Of a DNA stretch of 32,082 nucleotides, positions 7,295 through 15,921 are shown in pieces. The notes under the pieces are model-generated. The model saw only the letters and a program-made list of their open reading frames with translations, was not told the origin of the DNA and did no database searches. A program made the position numbers and the translations under genes. The first letter of the stretch is position 1; each line of letters starts with the position of its first letter. Source of the stretch: an uncultured Clostridia bacterium (GTDB taxonomy: Bacteria > Bacillota > Clostridia > Lachnospirales > Lachnospiraceae); NCBI GenBank assembly GCA_946405675.1, contig CAMJIC010000002.1:1-32082 (forward strand), read 5' to 3'.

Positions 7295-8236
7295 TCAGTT
7301 TCCTGCCATCTGCGCTGCAACCTCAGCAGCAAAATCTTCATTCTTCTTCTCAAGGCCTTCGCCAGTCTCGAAGCGGATGAAGCCCTTCACCTTGACATTG
7401 GCTCCGGCTTCTTTCCCGGCCTGTGCGACATACTGGGCAACCGTCTGCTTTCCGTCTTCCGCCTTGACATAGACCTGGTCAAGCAGGCAGATCTCCTTCA
7501 GTTCTTTGTTCAGCCTTCCCTGAACAGCTCCGGCAATGACCTTCTCCGGCTTGCCCGCCATCTTCGGGTCTTCCTGGATCTGCTTGGTCAGGATCTCGAT
7601 CTCATGATCCTTGAAGTCCTGGGGAACCTCATCCGCGCTGGTATACTGCGGCCTGAGCGCTGCAACCTGCATCGCGACATTCTTGCCGATCTCACGGACT
7701 GCTTCGTTGTCCACATCAGACTCAAGGTCAACGATCGCAACGATCTTACCGCCCATGTGGGTATAGGCGACTACGATTCCGTTCTCTTCCGAGACCTGCT
7801 GGAATCTGCGGATCTTCAGATTCTCACCGATCACTGCGATCTGCGCCGCAAGCGCTTCCTCAACGGTCTTGGACGGATCCACTCTGCTGGTCTGCTGCAG
7901 GAAGGACTCAACCGTCTGCGCCGCGGTATCAAGCGCATGCTCTGCAACCTTTCTGACATAATTGCGGAACTTCTCGTTCTGCGCAACAAAGTCAGTCTCA
8001 GAGTTGACTTCAACGACAACCGCTTTCTTGTTATCAGAGGAAACAACCGCCATGGAAACACCTTCCGCAGCGATGCGGCTGGCCTTCTTCTGCGCGGTCG
8101 CGAGGCCTTTTTCTCTCAGCCACTCAACGGCCTTCTCGATATCGCCGTTGGATGCTGTCAGGGCCTTCTTGCAGTCCATCATGCCCGAGCCGGTCATCTC
8201 TCTGAGTTCTTTCACCTGTGAAGCTGTGATAGCCAT
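7295..8236 (-). CDS. tsf: Elongation factor Ts
   Basis: EF-Ts is the guanine-nucleotide exchange factor that recycles EF-Tu in translation. The 313-residue protein begins with the standard sequence MAITASQVKELREMTG, the UBA-like N-terminal domain that contacts EF-Tu. It then carries CKKALTASNGDIEKAVEWLREKG, followed by the two core subdomains with NSETDFVAQNEKF. The start at 8236 has AAGGAG upstream at about 10 nt; a TTG-initiated longer version would swallow the ribosome-binding site. It lies 30 bp after rpsB in the universally conserved rpsB-tsf order and ends before a terminator. Confidence 0.98.
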   Translation of the reverse strand: MAITASQVKELREMTGSGMMDCKKALTASNGDIEKAVEWLREKGLATAQKKASRIAAEGVSMAVVSSDNKKAVVVEVNSETDFVAQNEKFRNYVRKVAEHALDTAAQTVESFLQQTSRVDPSKTVEEALAAQIAVIGENLKIRRFQQVSEENGIVVAYTHMGGKIVAIVDLESDVDNEAVREIGKNVAMQVAALRPQYTSADEVPQDFKDHEIEILTKQIQEDPKMAGKPEKVIAGAVQGRLNKELKEICLLDQVYVKAEDGKQTVAQYVAQAGKEAGANVKVKGFIRFETGEGLEKKNEDFAAEVAAQMAGN

Positions 8237-8266
8237 ATGTTGTATTCTCCTTACTTTACTCAAATA

Positions 8267-9037
8267 TCACTCAGCAGCATTCTCCTGAACTTCGCCAGCG
8301 TAGTCGATCCCTTCCCCGGTGAATACCTGGTTTTCGATCGGTGCTGCGCCCTCTGTTCCCTGCTTCGCCTCGATGACCGCATCCGCCATCTTGGAGACGA
8401 TCAGCCTGACTGCGCGGATCGCGTCGTCATTGCCCGGGATCACATAATCCAGATCTTCCGGATCGCAGTTGGTATCCGCGATTCCGATCAGCGGAATGCC
8501 CAGCGCATGCGCTTCCTGCACGCAGATATGCTCCTTCTTCAGGTCTACGATAAAGATCGCATCCGGGAGCTTCTTCATCTCTTCGATGCCGCCGAGGTTC
8601 TTCTCGAGCTTCTCCATCTCCTTCTCAAGCTTGATGACTTCCTTCTTCGGAAGCACCTGGAAGGTGCCGTCAGCCTGCATCTTCTTGATGTCCTTCAGTC
8701 TCTTGATCCTGCTCTGGATCGTCTTGAAGTTGGTCAGCATGCCGCCGAGCCATCTCTCATTGACATAATACATCCCGCAGCGTTCCGCTTCCTGACGGAT
8801 GGAATCCTGTGCCTGCTTCTTGGTACCGACAAAAAGGATCGAGCCGCCGTTCGCTACGATATCACCGATCACGTTGTACGCATCATCGATCATCCCTACC
8901 GTCTTCTGCAGGTCGATGATATAGATGCCGTTGCGCTCTGTGTAGATGTAGGGAGCCATCTTCGGGTTCCATCTCCTGGTCTGATGTCCGAAATGGACAC
9001 CTGCTTCCAGCAGCTGTTTCATGGAAAGTACACTCAT
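8267..9037 (-). CDS. rpsB: 30S ribosomal protein S2
   Basis: S2 binds late to the small ribosomal subunit at the head-body junction. The 256-residue protein has the classic N-terminus SMKQLLEAGVHFGHQTRRWNP and the ribosomal S2 signatures around LFVGTKKQAQ, ERWLGGMLTNF and PLIGIADTNCDPEDLDYVIPGNDDAIRA. The ATG at 9037 has AAAGGAG 7 nt upstream. A GTG one codon earlier is too close to it. It is cotranscribed with tsf from a strong extended -10 promoter, through a leader that can fold into a branched hairpin. Confidence 0.98.
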   Translation of the reverse strand: MSVLSMKQLLEAGVHFGHQTRRWNPKMAPYIYTERNGIYIIDLQKTVGMIDDAYNVIGDIVANGGSILFVGTKKQAQDSIRQEAERCGMYYVNERWLGGMLTNFKTIQSRIKRLKDIKKMQADGTFQVLPKKEVIKLEKEMEKLEKNLGGIEEMKKLPDAIFIVDLKKEHICVQEAHALGIPLIGIADTNCDPEDLDYVIPGNDDAIRAVRLIVSKMADAVIEAKQGTEGAAPIENQVFTGEGIDYAGEVQENAAE

Positions 9038-9064
9038 CACGATTCTCCTTTGGTTTTGTACTTC

Positions 9065-9119
9065 CGCATGCTTTAGCTCCGCGGGAGCCTGACGGCACCG
9101 CCCGCAGAATCCACATGCG
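9065..9119 (-). promoter_or_regulatory. Structured 5' leader of rpsB (possible autoregulatory element)
   Basis: Nested pairing is visible in the rpsB leader: a closing stem CGCATG/CATGCG (9114-9119 with 9065-9070), a middle stem TCTGCGGG/CCCGCGGA (9101-9108 with 9078-9085), and an apical GCC-GTCA-GGC. Ribosomal protein genes often carry leaders that their product binds. Whether S2 binds this one is inference. Confidence 0.5.
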
Positions 9120-9140
9120 TGTTAAATCAGCAACTTTTAC

Positions 9141-9169
9141 AGTATAACATGTGAAAAAAGGCGTTGCAA
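9141..9169 (-). promoter_or_regulatory. Extended -10 promoter of rpsB-tsf
   Basis: On the minus strand: -35 TTGCAA (9164-9169), a 17-bp spacer, and extended -10 TGTTATACT (TG-T-TATACT; -10 at 9141-9146). The -35 box lies inside the terminator hairpin of the upstream export operon. Confidence 0.8.
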
Positions 9170-9177
9170 CACCTTTT
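9154..9177 (-). terminator. Terminator of the MacAB-like export operon
   Basis: AAAAGGTG pairs with CGCCTTTT around TTGCAA, and the 3' side ends in six T on the minus strand. It sits directly after the permease stop at 9182. It overlaps the -35 box of the rpsB promoter, so the two operons are packed end to end. Confidence 0.7.
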
Positions 9178-9181
9178 CGCG

Positions 9182-10438
9182 TCACTCGCGCCTGAGCGCT
9201 TCGATCGGGTCGAGGTTGGAGGCCTGCACGGAGGGCAGGAGGCCGAACACGATCCCGATGATCATGGAGAACAGGACTGCGATCAGGGCAGCGGGCCAGT
9301 TAATGCCCACCAGGATGCCGGTAAATCGGTGGATCAGCTGGCTCATGGCGATTCCGGCCGCAACTCCCAGCACGCCACCGAGGCTTGTCAGCACGGCGGC
9401 CTCAGTCAGGAACTGCCACAGGATTGCGCTCTTCCTGGCTCCGATCGCCTTCTTGAGCCCGATCTCATTCGTTCGTTCCGTGACAGAGACGATCATGATA
9501 TTCATAACGCCGATCCCGCCGACCAGAAGCGAGATGCCCGCGATCCAGACCAGCTGCAGGTTGGATGCATTGGCCAGCTCCTGCTGCTGCTTGACAATGC
9601 CCAGAAGATCCTCTGCGCTGTACGTCACAGTTGAGGTCTTATTGGTGATCGTTTCATTCAGAATATTGGCTGTCCTCTGCCCGGCCCTTGTCATCTCATC
9701 CGTGCTGGTTGCCTTGATGACCACGTTCTCCGGCTCATCATACTGGAATACGATCGGCCAGGTGGTCTTCGGCATGAAGAAGATCCCGTTCGATCCGTCG
9801 TCATAGGTATAGTAGTCGTCAAGGTTCTCGATGTTCGGCTCGTAGCCCGCTGTCTGATAGACGATCCCGATTACAGTAAAGGGCTGGCCGTTGATCTCGA
9901 CCGTCCGGCCCAGCGGGTTTGCGCCCTGGAACAGGTTATCGGATGCTGTCTGATCCACGACAATGACGCGGTGAAACGCATCGAAGTCCTCCTGGAGAAA
10001 TTCCCGTCCAGACTTGATCGCGTAGCTGAGCGTATCAAAATAATCCATGTCAACTCCATAGATATTGAACTCGCTCAGTGCCTTGTCCCTGTAGTAAACG
10101 CCGTCTGAGACAAACCGGGTGGTGTAGCTGGTCATTTTTTCCACATCGTCCAGCGCAAGGATCCGCTGCCTGGTGTCTTCCGAGATTACAGGGATCCCCT
10201 GTGGGATCGATGAGGCATCATAGACCTGATATGCCTCGCCGCCCTGACTCAGATTGACATTCACCGTATTGTTGCCGGATCCGACCAGCTGATCCCTCAG
10301 GGCATTGTTTGTCCCCTGGATCGTCGAGACAATGGCTATGATCGAGCCGATTCCTATGATGATTCCGAGCATTGTCAGGAACGAGCGCATCTTATGCGAC
10401 CAGATTCCCTGAAATGCAAGCCGTATATTTTCTATCAT
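9182..10438 (-). CDS. MacB/YknZ-type ABC exporter permease
   Basis: The 418-residue protein has the MacB/FtsX topology. There is one N-terminal membrane helix (about residues 17-40, starting SHKMRSFLTMLGIIIGI), a large extracytoplasmic domain (about 45-290), and three C-terminal helices (about 298-405). The hallmark GGIGVMNIMIVSVTERTNEIGLKKAIGARK is present, as is the C-terminal DPIEALRRE. MacB-type proteins do not move substrate through a membrane channel. They couple ATP hydrolysis to mechanical work on an extracytoplasmic adaptor, as in MacAB or B. subtilis YknXYZ. It is the last gene of the four-gene operon and is 167 bp from the large adaptor gene. The ATG has AAGGGC about 10 nt upstream, which is a weak site. 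Confidence 0.93.
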   Translation of the reverse strand: MIENIRLAFQGIWSHKMRSFLTMLGIIIGIGSIIAIVSTIQGTNNALRDQLVGSGNNTVNVNLSQGGEAYQVYDASSIPQGIPVISEDTRQRILALDDVEKMTSYTTRFVSDGVYYRDKALSEFNIYGVDMDYFDTLSYAIKSGREFLQEDFDAFHRVIVVDQTASDNLFQGANPLGRTVEINGQPFTVIGIVYQTAGYEPNIENLDDYYTYDDGSNGIFFMPKTTWPIVFQYDEPENVVIKATSTDEMTRAGQRTANILNETITNKTSTVTYSAEDLLGIVKQQQELANASNLQLVWIAGISLLVGGIGVMNIMIVSVTERTNEIGLKKAIGARKSAILWQFLTEAAVLTSLGGVLGVAAGIAMSQLIHRFTGILVGINWPAALIAVLFSMIIGIVFGLLPSVQASNLDPIEALRRE

Positions 10439-10605
10439 ATTGCTTTTCGCCCTTCAGTGCTGCCGGGAATCTCTCCTTTTTGTATCCCCTCATGACCGTT
10501 ATAGCCGATTTGACTCGCTGCACGCCCGGTGCGACAGCCGAAAACATCGGGGAAACTGAAATTGACAGGATAGAATTGGAAGGTTCCCGGCAGGTCCTTA
10601 CTTTA

Positions 10606-13600
10606 TTAATAATATCCTCCGTCAACAGCCGTAAGATATGTCACTTCTACCGTGGGAGCGCCCTCTTCGACGCCTTTTCCATACGGAAATGCGATAAAGT
10701 CGCTCTGCCGGAGCCCCGACTTGATCGTGACCGAGCCCCAGTTATTGGCTCCGATCTCCAGATACCGCTTCTCCAGCAGCCCATCCTCGCCGCGCACAAA
10801 GCAGTAGCTTCTTCCGTTCCCGTCCGTCCGGATGAAGTACTCATCCAGGGTCAGTCCTGAGGCGGAACCATATCCGTTCATTCCCATTGACTGTCCTGTC
10901 AGGGACAGATCCACATAGGAATCCACCGAAAGCCCTTCCGCGTTTTCTATATACGCCAGGAACGAATAGTAAGAGGAATTCGTATTCTCATTTCCAAAGC
11001 CGTAGGAATAGATATTGTTTCCGGTTTCCGGATAATCTGAGATCTCCACGATCTCCGCCGAGAAGGTGCTGCCTGTCTCATAGGAGGTCCCGGTAATCAT
11101 GTCTCCGACCTTGATGGTATCCAGCGAAAGCTCATTGACCGATCCCCTGACATAAAGGCCTTCCCTGCCCGTGATGGTGATAAATGCAAGGCTGTTGGAT
11201 GAGGAGTTCTTAGATCCGGCGCTCTTTACAATTCCGTCCATCGTCGCGTAAACGATTTTTCCGGCCAGGATCTTTTTGTAATCGCGGATCCCAAGCTCTG
11301 CCTCGCGGATTTGAAGCTCTGTCTCCTTGATGGCTTTTTCCTGCTCCTTGATCGCCTCCTGAAGCTCCTGCGCGGTATAAGCAGGACCGCCGTCATCCTC
11401 GTAATCGCTGTATCCGTCGTCGAGCATCTCGCCTTCCGTGGAATAGGTGTCCACTACCTCCTGGTTTTCTTCCACTGCATAGTTATAATTCAGCATCTGG
11501 ACAGCGTTTCCGAGGAACATGAGAAGCGATTCACCGGAAAATGCGCCTCCTCCGTTCAGTGCGCTGTACTCAGAGGAAAACTCCACCTGCTGCGTCGCCG
11601 GATTATAGATGAACATACTGTCCGGCAGATTCGTGAACTCAGTGACAGCCGACCTGATCGCCTGCTCATTCGCGTTAAACCATTTCTGCTTCCGCGAAGT
11701 TGCCGGCCTCCTTTCCGGATTGAGGTTCAGCATAGTCTGGATGAAATGAAATGCGCAAAGCCTGTCATAGGCCGTCTTCATGACCGATGCGGTCGCCTCA
11801 CCTACCTGGCTTCTGACCTCGCTGTTCACATCAACAGCCGTTGCAGTCACGGTATCCCCGAACAGATCCGTTTTCTGGTGCTCAGTTGTCTCCCCGAAGG
11901 AATCCCTGAACTGCTGCATCGCGCTCTCGATCGCCCCCATCTGGGAGCCGATCACTTCCCATCCGCCATCGTTCACAGCAGTCGTGATGTTATTGACATC
12001 CGTCAGGAACTGGTTAACTTTTGCAATGGTCTCCCCGATCATGGCATTGTCCGATTCATCATCGACATAGACGCTCCCGTTGAAATTGGTCTCGGGTTCA
12101 ACAGCAGATGGATCACTCACAGCCTCATCAGCCGGAGCCACGTCGGTTGTGTATACCGGGTCGGTGAAATTGGGTATATCCTGGATAGCAGGCACTGTTT
12201 GGTCTTGTCCAGCCGGATCCTGCGGAGTTTCCTGTACCACCGGATCCTGCGGGACTTCCTGTACCATCGGATCCTGCGGACTTTCCTGTATCACCGGATC
12301 CTCCAGGTTTTCCTGTACCACCGGATCCTGCGGACTTTCCTGTACCACCGAATCCTGCGAATCATCCTGTACGATCGGATCTTGCAAGACTGCCGGCTCC
12401 TGGTTGTTTTCCTGCCCTCCTTCAACCTGCTGCGACAGGGAAAGATCCGCGTCTGGATTTACTGCCTCGGGAGCACTGCTCAACATGAACCTGCGGGTAC
12501 TTCTCAGCTTCGGAGATGAGAAATCCTGCGTCAGGCTTGGGGTGTCAGCAACGATTGTATCCTCCCCATTGCCATGTTCTTCTCCATCTCCGCCTTCTTC
12601 CACCGGGAAAGCATCCGGCTGAAGTTTCGTTTCGTCCTCTTCCACTTCTTCAAAACCAGTACCCTTCGTATCCCCTCCGTCTGTTGAGATTGCGTCCGGA
12701 ACGGTATTGCCATCTGTGCCCTGATCCATATCCGAAAACAGCTGGGCTGCTGCCGCATTTTCAGCATCATTCACGAGAAATCCTTTTTCAACCAGAAAGC
12801 TCCTCTCCTGCTCAGACAGAAGAGATACATCCAGAAAACCACCCTTAAAATAGCCTTCCGCCGCATGGTATTTTCCATCCTCACCCATCCTGATGAGTCC
12901 GCAGGCGGCATACGCCTCAAGTTCATCACTCTTAAGCCGGATCGCGTTTTCCGGAATGGTCTCCGCCACAGTTCCCGATGTGCTTTCCAGGCCGCCTGTT
13001 GTCTGATTAGCGGAAATAACATCCTCCTCCATGACCACTTCATCACCATCATCCGTATCGGACTCCTGCGATGTTTCCGGAACCGGTGTCTGAGTGGGCT
13101 GGGCGGGCTGATCAGACGAATCAGACTCAATCACATACACAACAGGTCCTGTGTACTGTCTCTCCGCGGGCGTGTCTGACAGCGGCATCGCAGGAAGGGA
13201 GGAAGGATTTGCGGAGGGATCTGCGAGCACATCCGCAGCACCGCTCATATCATCATCCTCCGCTGCGGTGGACGCGGAATCATCATCCCCAAAGCTGAAT
13301 TCAAAATCAGATGAATCCGAATCACTGTTATAATCCGGCATCCTGCCGCTTCTCAGTGTCTCAAGATCCCTTTTCTGGGATGCCAGCTTCAGCTCAAGGC
13401 CGAGCTTGGTCAGCTCCTCCATCTCCTCACGCAGCTCATCCCCGAGCATATCGTATTCCAGAAGCTTATCCCCTTTTTTGACGCGGTCGCCCTGCTGGAC
13501 ATAGACCTCCACCAGGTCGTGGCTGCTGTCCAGTATCACCACCTGCGTATCCTTGGAAATGATCGTCCCGCCGACTGTCCCGGAATCTCCCATATTGTAG

Positions 13601-13740
13601 GAGGCTGTGTTGACGTTCGGAACCGCGACGACCTCTACCGCCTTCGCATTGGATTCATTCGATCTTCTGACGAAAAAAGATACCGCGGCTCCTGCACCGA
13701 CCACGAGGAGCGCCGTAATAAGAATCGTCCTGATCTTCAT
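10606..13740 (-). CDS. Giant MacA/HlyD-like adaptor with about 650-residue insertion
   Basis: The 1044-residue protein has an N-terminal membrane anchor (about residues 5-25). A first half of the adaptor barrel-sandwich follows (about 52-98, with VYVQQGDRVKKGDKLLEYD), then a short coil (about 99-132). The returning coil (about 785-822), second half-barrel (825-850, VYATMDGIVKSAGS) and beta-barrel/C-terminal domain run to 1044. Ordinary MacA/YknX proteins are about 370-480 residues. The extra 650 residues between the coils begin with acidic Ser/Asp/Glu-rich sequence. They contain a 9-residue tandem repeat (about 448-511, core QDPVVQExP) and then an apparently folded helical region (about 561-760). 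The start overlaps the ATPase stop as ATGA, with GGAGGG 8 nt upstream. Family assignment rests on the flanks; the insertion's function is unknown. Confidence 0.85.
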   Translation of the reverse strand: MKIRTILITALLVVGAGAAVSFFVRRSNESNAKAVEVVAVPNVNTASYNMGDSGTVGGTIISKDTQVVILDSSHDLVEVYVQQGDRVKKGDKLLEYDMLGDELREEMEELTKLGLELKLASQKRDLETLRSGRMPDYNSDSDSSDFEFSFGDDDSASTAAEDDDMSGAADVLADPSANPSSLPAMPLSDTPAERQYTGPVVYVIESDSSDQPAQPTQTPVPETSQESDTDDGDEVVMEEDVISANQTTGGLESTSGTVAETIPENAIRLKSDELEAYAACGLIRMGEDGKYHAAEGYFKGGFLDVSLLSEQERSFLVEKGFLVNDAENAAAAQLFSDMDQGTDGNTVPDAISTDGGDTKGTGFEEVEEDETKLQPDAFPVEEGGDGEEHGNGEDTIVADTPSLTQDFSSPKLRSTRRFMLSSAPEAVNPDADLSLSQQVEGGQENNQEPAVLQDPIVQDDSQDSVVQESPQDPVVQENLEDPVIQESPQDPMVQEVPQDPVVQETPQDPAGQDQTVPAIQDIPNFTDPVYTTDVAPADEAVSDPSAVEPETNFNGSVYVDDESDNAMIGETIAKVNQFLTDVNNITTAVNDGGWEVIGSQMGAIESAMQQFRDSFGETTEHQKTDLFGDTVTATAVDVNSEVRSQVGEATASVMKTAYDRLCAFHFIQTMLNLNPERRPATSRKQKWFNANEQAIRSAVTEFTNLPDSMFIYNPATQQVEFSSEYSALNGGGAFSGESLLMFLGNAVQMLNYNYAVEENQEVVDTYSTEGEMLDDGYSDYEDDGGPAYTAQELQEAIKEQEKAIKETELQIREAELGIRDYKKILAGKIVYATMDGIVKSAGSKNSSSNSLAFITITGREGLYVRGSVNELSLDTIKVGDMITGTSYETGSTFSAEIVEISDYPETGNNIYSYGFGNENTNSSYYSFLAYIENAEGLSVDSYVDLSLTGQSMGMNGYGSASGLTLDEYFIRTDGNGRSYCFVRGEDGLLEKRYLEIGANNWGSVTIKSGLRQSDFIAFPYGKGVEEGAPTVEVTYLTAVDGGYY
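12208..12396. repeat. 27-bp tandem repeat inside the giant adaptor gene
   Basis: About seven imperfect copies of a 27-bp unit encode nine-residue repeats of the form QDPVVQExP. Several copies contain GGATCCTGCGG on the plus strand. All stay in frame, so the copy number can vary without breaking the gene. Confidence 0.85.
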
Positions 13741-14453
13741 AGGCCAATCCCTCCTGCTGCTTCGATCTTAGTCCTGTCAGAATCCGTGCGCTCAGTCAGC
13801 ACACCGTCAAATATGTTGCAGACCCGCTTCGCATAGGAAGCGATCTCCGGAGCGTGGGTGATCATGACGATCGTAACGCCCTCATCATTCAGTTCATCAA
13901 ACAGCTGCATCAATGCCTTGCTGGAGCGCGAATCCAGGGCTCCGGTGGGCTCATCCGCCAGGAGCAGCCGCGGGTTATTCACCAAAGCCCTTGCGATGGC
14001 CACCCTCTGCTTCTGTCCGCCGGACAACTGGGCAGGAGTAAATGACATTCTCGCCTCCAGCCCGACGCGGGTCAGGGCTTCCTTCGCCCTGCGGATGCGT
14101 TCCCGCTTCCTGACGCCTGCATATACCAGCGGCAGCGCGACGTTATCCAGCGCGGACTGTCTGCTCAGGAGCTGGAAATTCTGGAATACGAAGCCCAGGT
14201 TATTCAACCGGATCGAAGCCATGTCCCGGTCATTTTTATTCAGAACATTCTCCCCATTCAGTTCGTAGGTTCCCCGGGTGGGACGGTCCAGGCAGCCGAT
14301 GATATTCATCAGGGTAGACTTGCCCGAGCCGGAGGGTCCCATGATCGCCACATACTCTCCCTCCTCCACATGGAGACTGACATCATGCAGCACCGGAACG
14401 ACCAGCTTCGGCGTAATATAACTCTTATCGATATGATCCAGTTTCAGAACCAT
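13737..14453 (-). CDS. MacB/LolD-type ABC exporter ATPase
   Basis: A 238-residue ATPase of the LolD/MacB/YknY group. Motifs: Walker A GPSGSGKS, GCLDRPTRG, Q-loop FVFQNFQLL, signature LSGGQKQR, Walker B LLLADEPTGALD and H-loop VMITHAPEIA. The ADEPTGALD form separates it from the importer ATPase elsewhere in the window. It would dimerise on the cytoplasmic side of the permease at 9182-10438. The ATG follows GAGGTGA, which overlaps the stop of the upstream adaptor gene. Its own stop overlaps the start of the giant adaptor, so the first three genes are tightly coupled in translation. Confidence 0.95.
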   Translation of the reverse strand: MVLKLDHIDKSYITPKLVVPVLHDVSLHVEEGEYVAIMGPSGSGKSTLMNIIGCLDRPTRGTYELNGENVLNKNDRDMASIRLNNLGFVFQNFQLLSRQSALDNVALPLVYAGVRKRERIRRAKEALTRVGLEARMSFTPAQLSGGQKQRVAIARALVNNPRLLLADEPTGALDSRSSKALMQLFDELNDEGVTIVMITHAPEIASYAKRVCNIFDGVLTERTDSDRTKIEAAGGIGL

Positions 14454-14460
14454 CTTTCTG

Positions 14461-15921
14461 TCACCTCATGATGTAGAAGCCTTCCTCATCGGTTTCATAG
14501 ACAATTTCCTCCCGGTCCTGCGTATCCAGGTTCGTTCCGTAAACATCCATAAAGTCAGGCTCTATCTCATCGTCTTCCCAGTAACCAAACTCCGATTCAT
14601 CCATGAATTCCGCGCCGTCCGCGTACACGCCCTGTCCATAGGCACCGTCCTCCCAGGTGTAGATGCTCTCCGTCTCGCCTTCTCCGGAGGCATCATTGTA
14701 ATTGACCGGAAGTCCTTCCTCGAGCTTCTCCTGCGGCTGGCAGATGTAATCATCCGAGGTAAGCCCTGACTTGATCTGGTGCTGCTTCAGGACTTCATCC
14801 GCGTCCCCAAGCTCTACAACGCGTTTCTCCAGTTTATTGGATGAAGACGCGGCCCAGACATAATGCGTCCCGTCGCTTTCCTCGGCAATGTAATAATCAT
14901 CCAGCCACAGACCGCTCTTCGCGTTCTCCTGGCCCAGATCCTGTTCCAGATAGACATGCTGTCCGAGCATCAGTCCATCCGAATCCTCCAGTTCCACATA
15001 GAACGGGTAGTTGGTGGAACCGGACCCGCTGTCAGAGCCATAGAAGGAATCTGCATTCTCCTCACTGTTGTTGCCCTGGTCAGTCTTGATCTGGGAGATC
15101 GCCCCCCTCCAGAACTGACTGTTGTCCACGCGGGAAAATACCAGAACCTCTTCTCCTGTATAGATCTCCTTGATGTTCTGCTCATTCGCGGATGCCTTGA
15201 TACGATAAGTCCCAAGCTTCAGAATCGTGATAAATGCTCCGTCAGCCCCCATCTCACCGGACGCAACGGCATCATTCACCGACTTGACCACGCCATCCAG
15301 GTCACTGGTCACGGTCGCATTCTTGATCTGATCCTCCAGCCGGTCGATCTCCTTCTGCTTCGCCTTCTGGTCAAGCTCGTTCTGCTTGAGTTCGTTCTCC
15401 GCGGTGAGCACTGCCAGCTGCTTCTCCGGCGTATTGGCGGCTGCCTTCTGCTTCTCCAGTTCCTTTTTCTTCGCCTCAGACGTATCCTCTGTATTCTTCA
15501 GGCGCTCCAGGTCGATCCTCGCCTGCTCCAGCTTGGATTCGTCCTCGTCGGTGTCATACGTGAACAGCTTCTGCCCTGCCTTGACAATGTCGCCTTCCTT
15601 CACGAAACTTTTATCAACCTTGCGGTCGCCCTCCAGCTTGAATTCCCTGGTCTCCTGCGGCTCCACGGTCCCTGCAAAGCGGGGGATCTGACCCGTTCCG
15701 CTTCCAAGGTTGGCAATGACCTTGACGCTGTCAACATATACTGCATTCGCATCCGTCGATGAGACCCTGCCCATCTGCGCAGGATCGTTGCTCTTGTATC
15801 CGGGAATGATTCTTTCCATCATGCCCGGGAACCAACGGTCAATGTATCCCTTCTGCAGGCAGAAATAAAACCCGCCGCACAGGATCGCCAGAACCAAAAA
15901 TACTGTAACTGCTTTCCTCAT
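14461..15921 (-). CDS. MacA/YknX-like membrane-fusion adaptor protein
   Basis: This 486-residue adaptor has an N-terminal membrane helix (about residues 4-22) and a half-barrel with FVKEGDIVKAGQKLFTYD (about 107-124). A long coiled coil rich in E/K/Q follows (about 128-200). The second half-barrel (ATVTSDLDGVVKSVND), a beta-barrel and a C-terminal domain come next. A very acidic tail ends the protein (about 418-486, many D, E and Y). In MacAB-type systems the adaptor stands on the permease and guides the substrate, often a peptide or lipid. It is the first gene of the operon, with GGGGAG about 12 nt before the ATG. The acidic tail is unusual for the family and would lie outside the membrane. 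Confidence 0.9.
   Translation of the reverse strand: MRKAVTVFLVLAILCGGFYFCLQKGYIDRWFPGMMERIIPGYKSNDPAQMGRVSSTDANAVYVDSVKVIANLGSGTGQIPRFAGTVEPQETREFKLEGDRKVDKSFVKEGDIVKAGQKLFTYDTDEDESKLEQARIDLERLKNTEDTSEAKKKELEKQKAAANTPEKQLAVLTAENELKQNELDQKAKQKEIDRLEDQIKNATVTSDLDGVVKSVNDAVASGEMGADGAFITILKLGTYRIKASANEQNIKEIYTGEEVLVFSRVDNSQFWRGAISQIKTDQGNNSEENADSFYGSDSGSGSTNYPFYVELEDSDGLMLGQHVYLEQDLGQENAKSGLWLDDYYIAEESDGTHYVWAASSSNKLEKRVVELGDADEVLKQHQIKSGLTSDDYICQPQEKLEEGLPVNYNDASGEGETESIYTWEDGAYGQGVYADGAEFMDESEFGYWEDDEIEPDFMDVYGTNLDTQDREEIVYETDEEGFYIMR

Noticed and set aside
12208..12396. Possible CRISPR array because of regular 27-bp units
   Set aside because: The units are contiguous with no spacers and stay in frame within a coding region, so this is a protein repeat.
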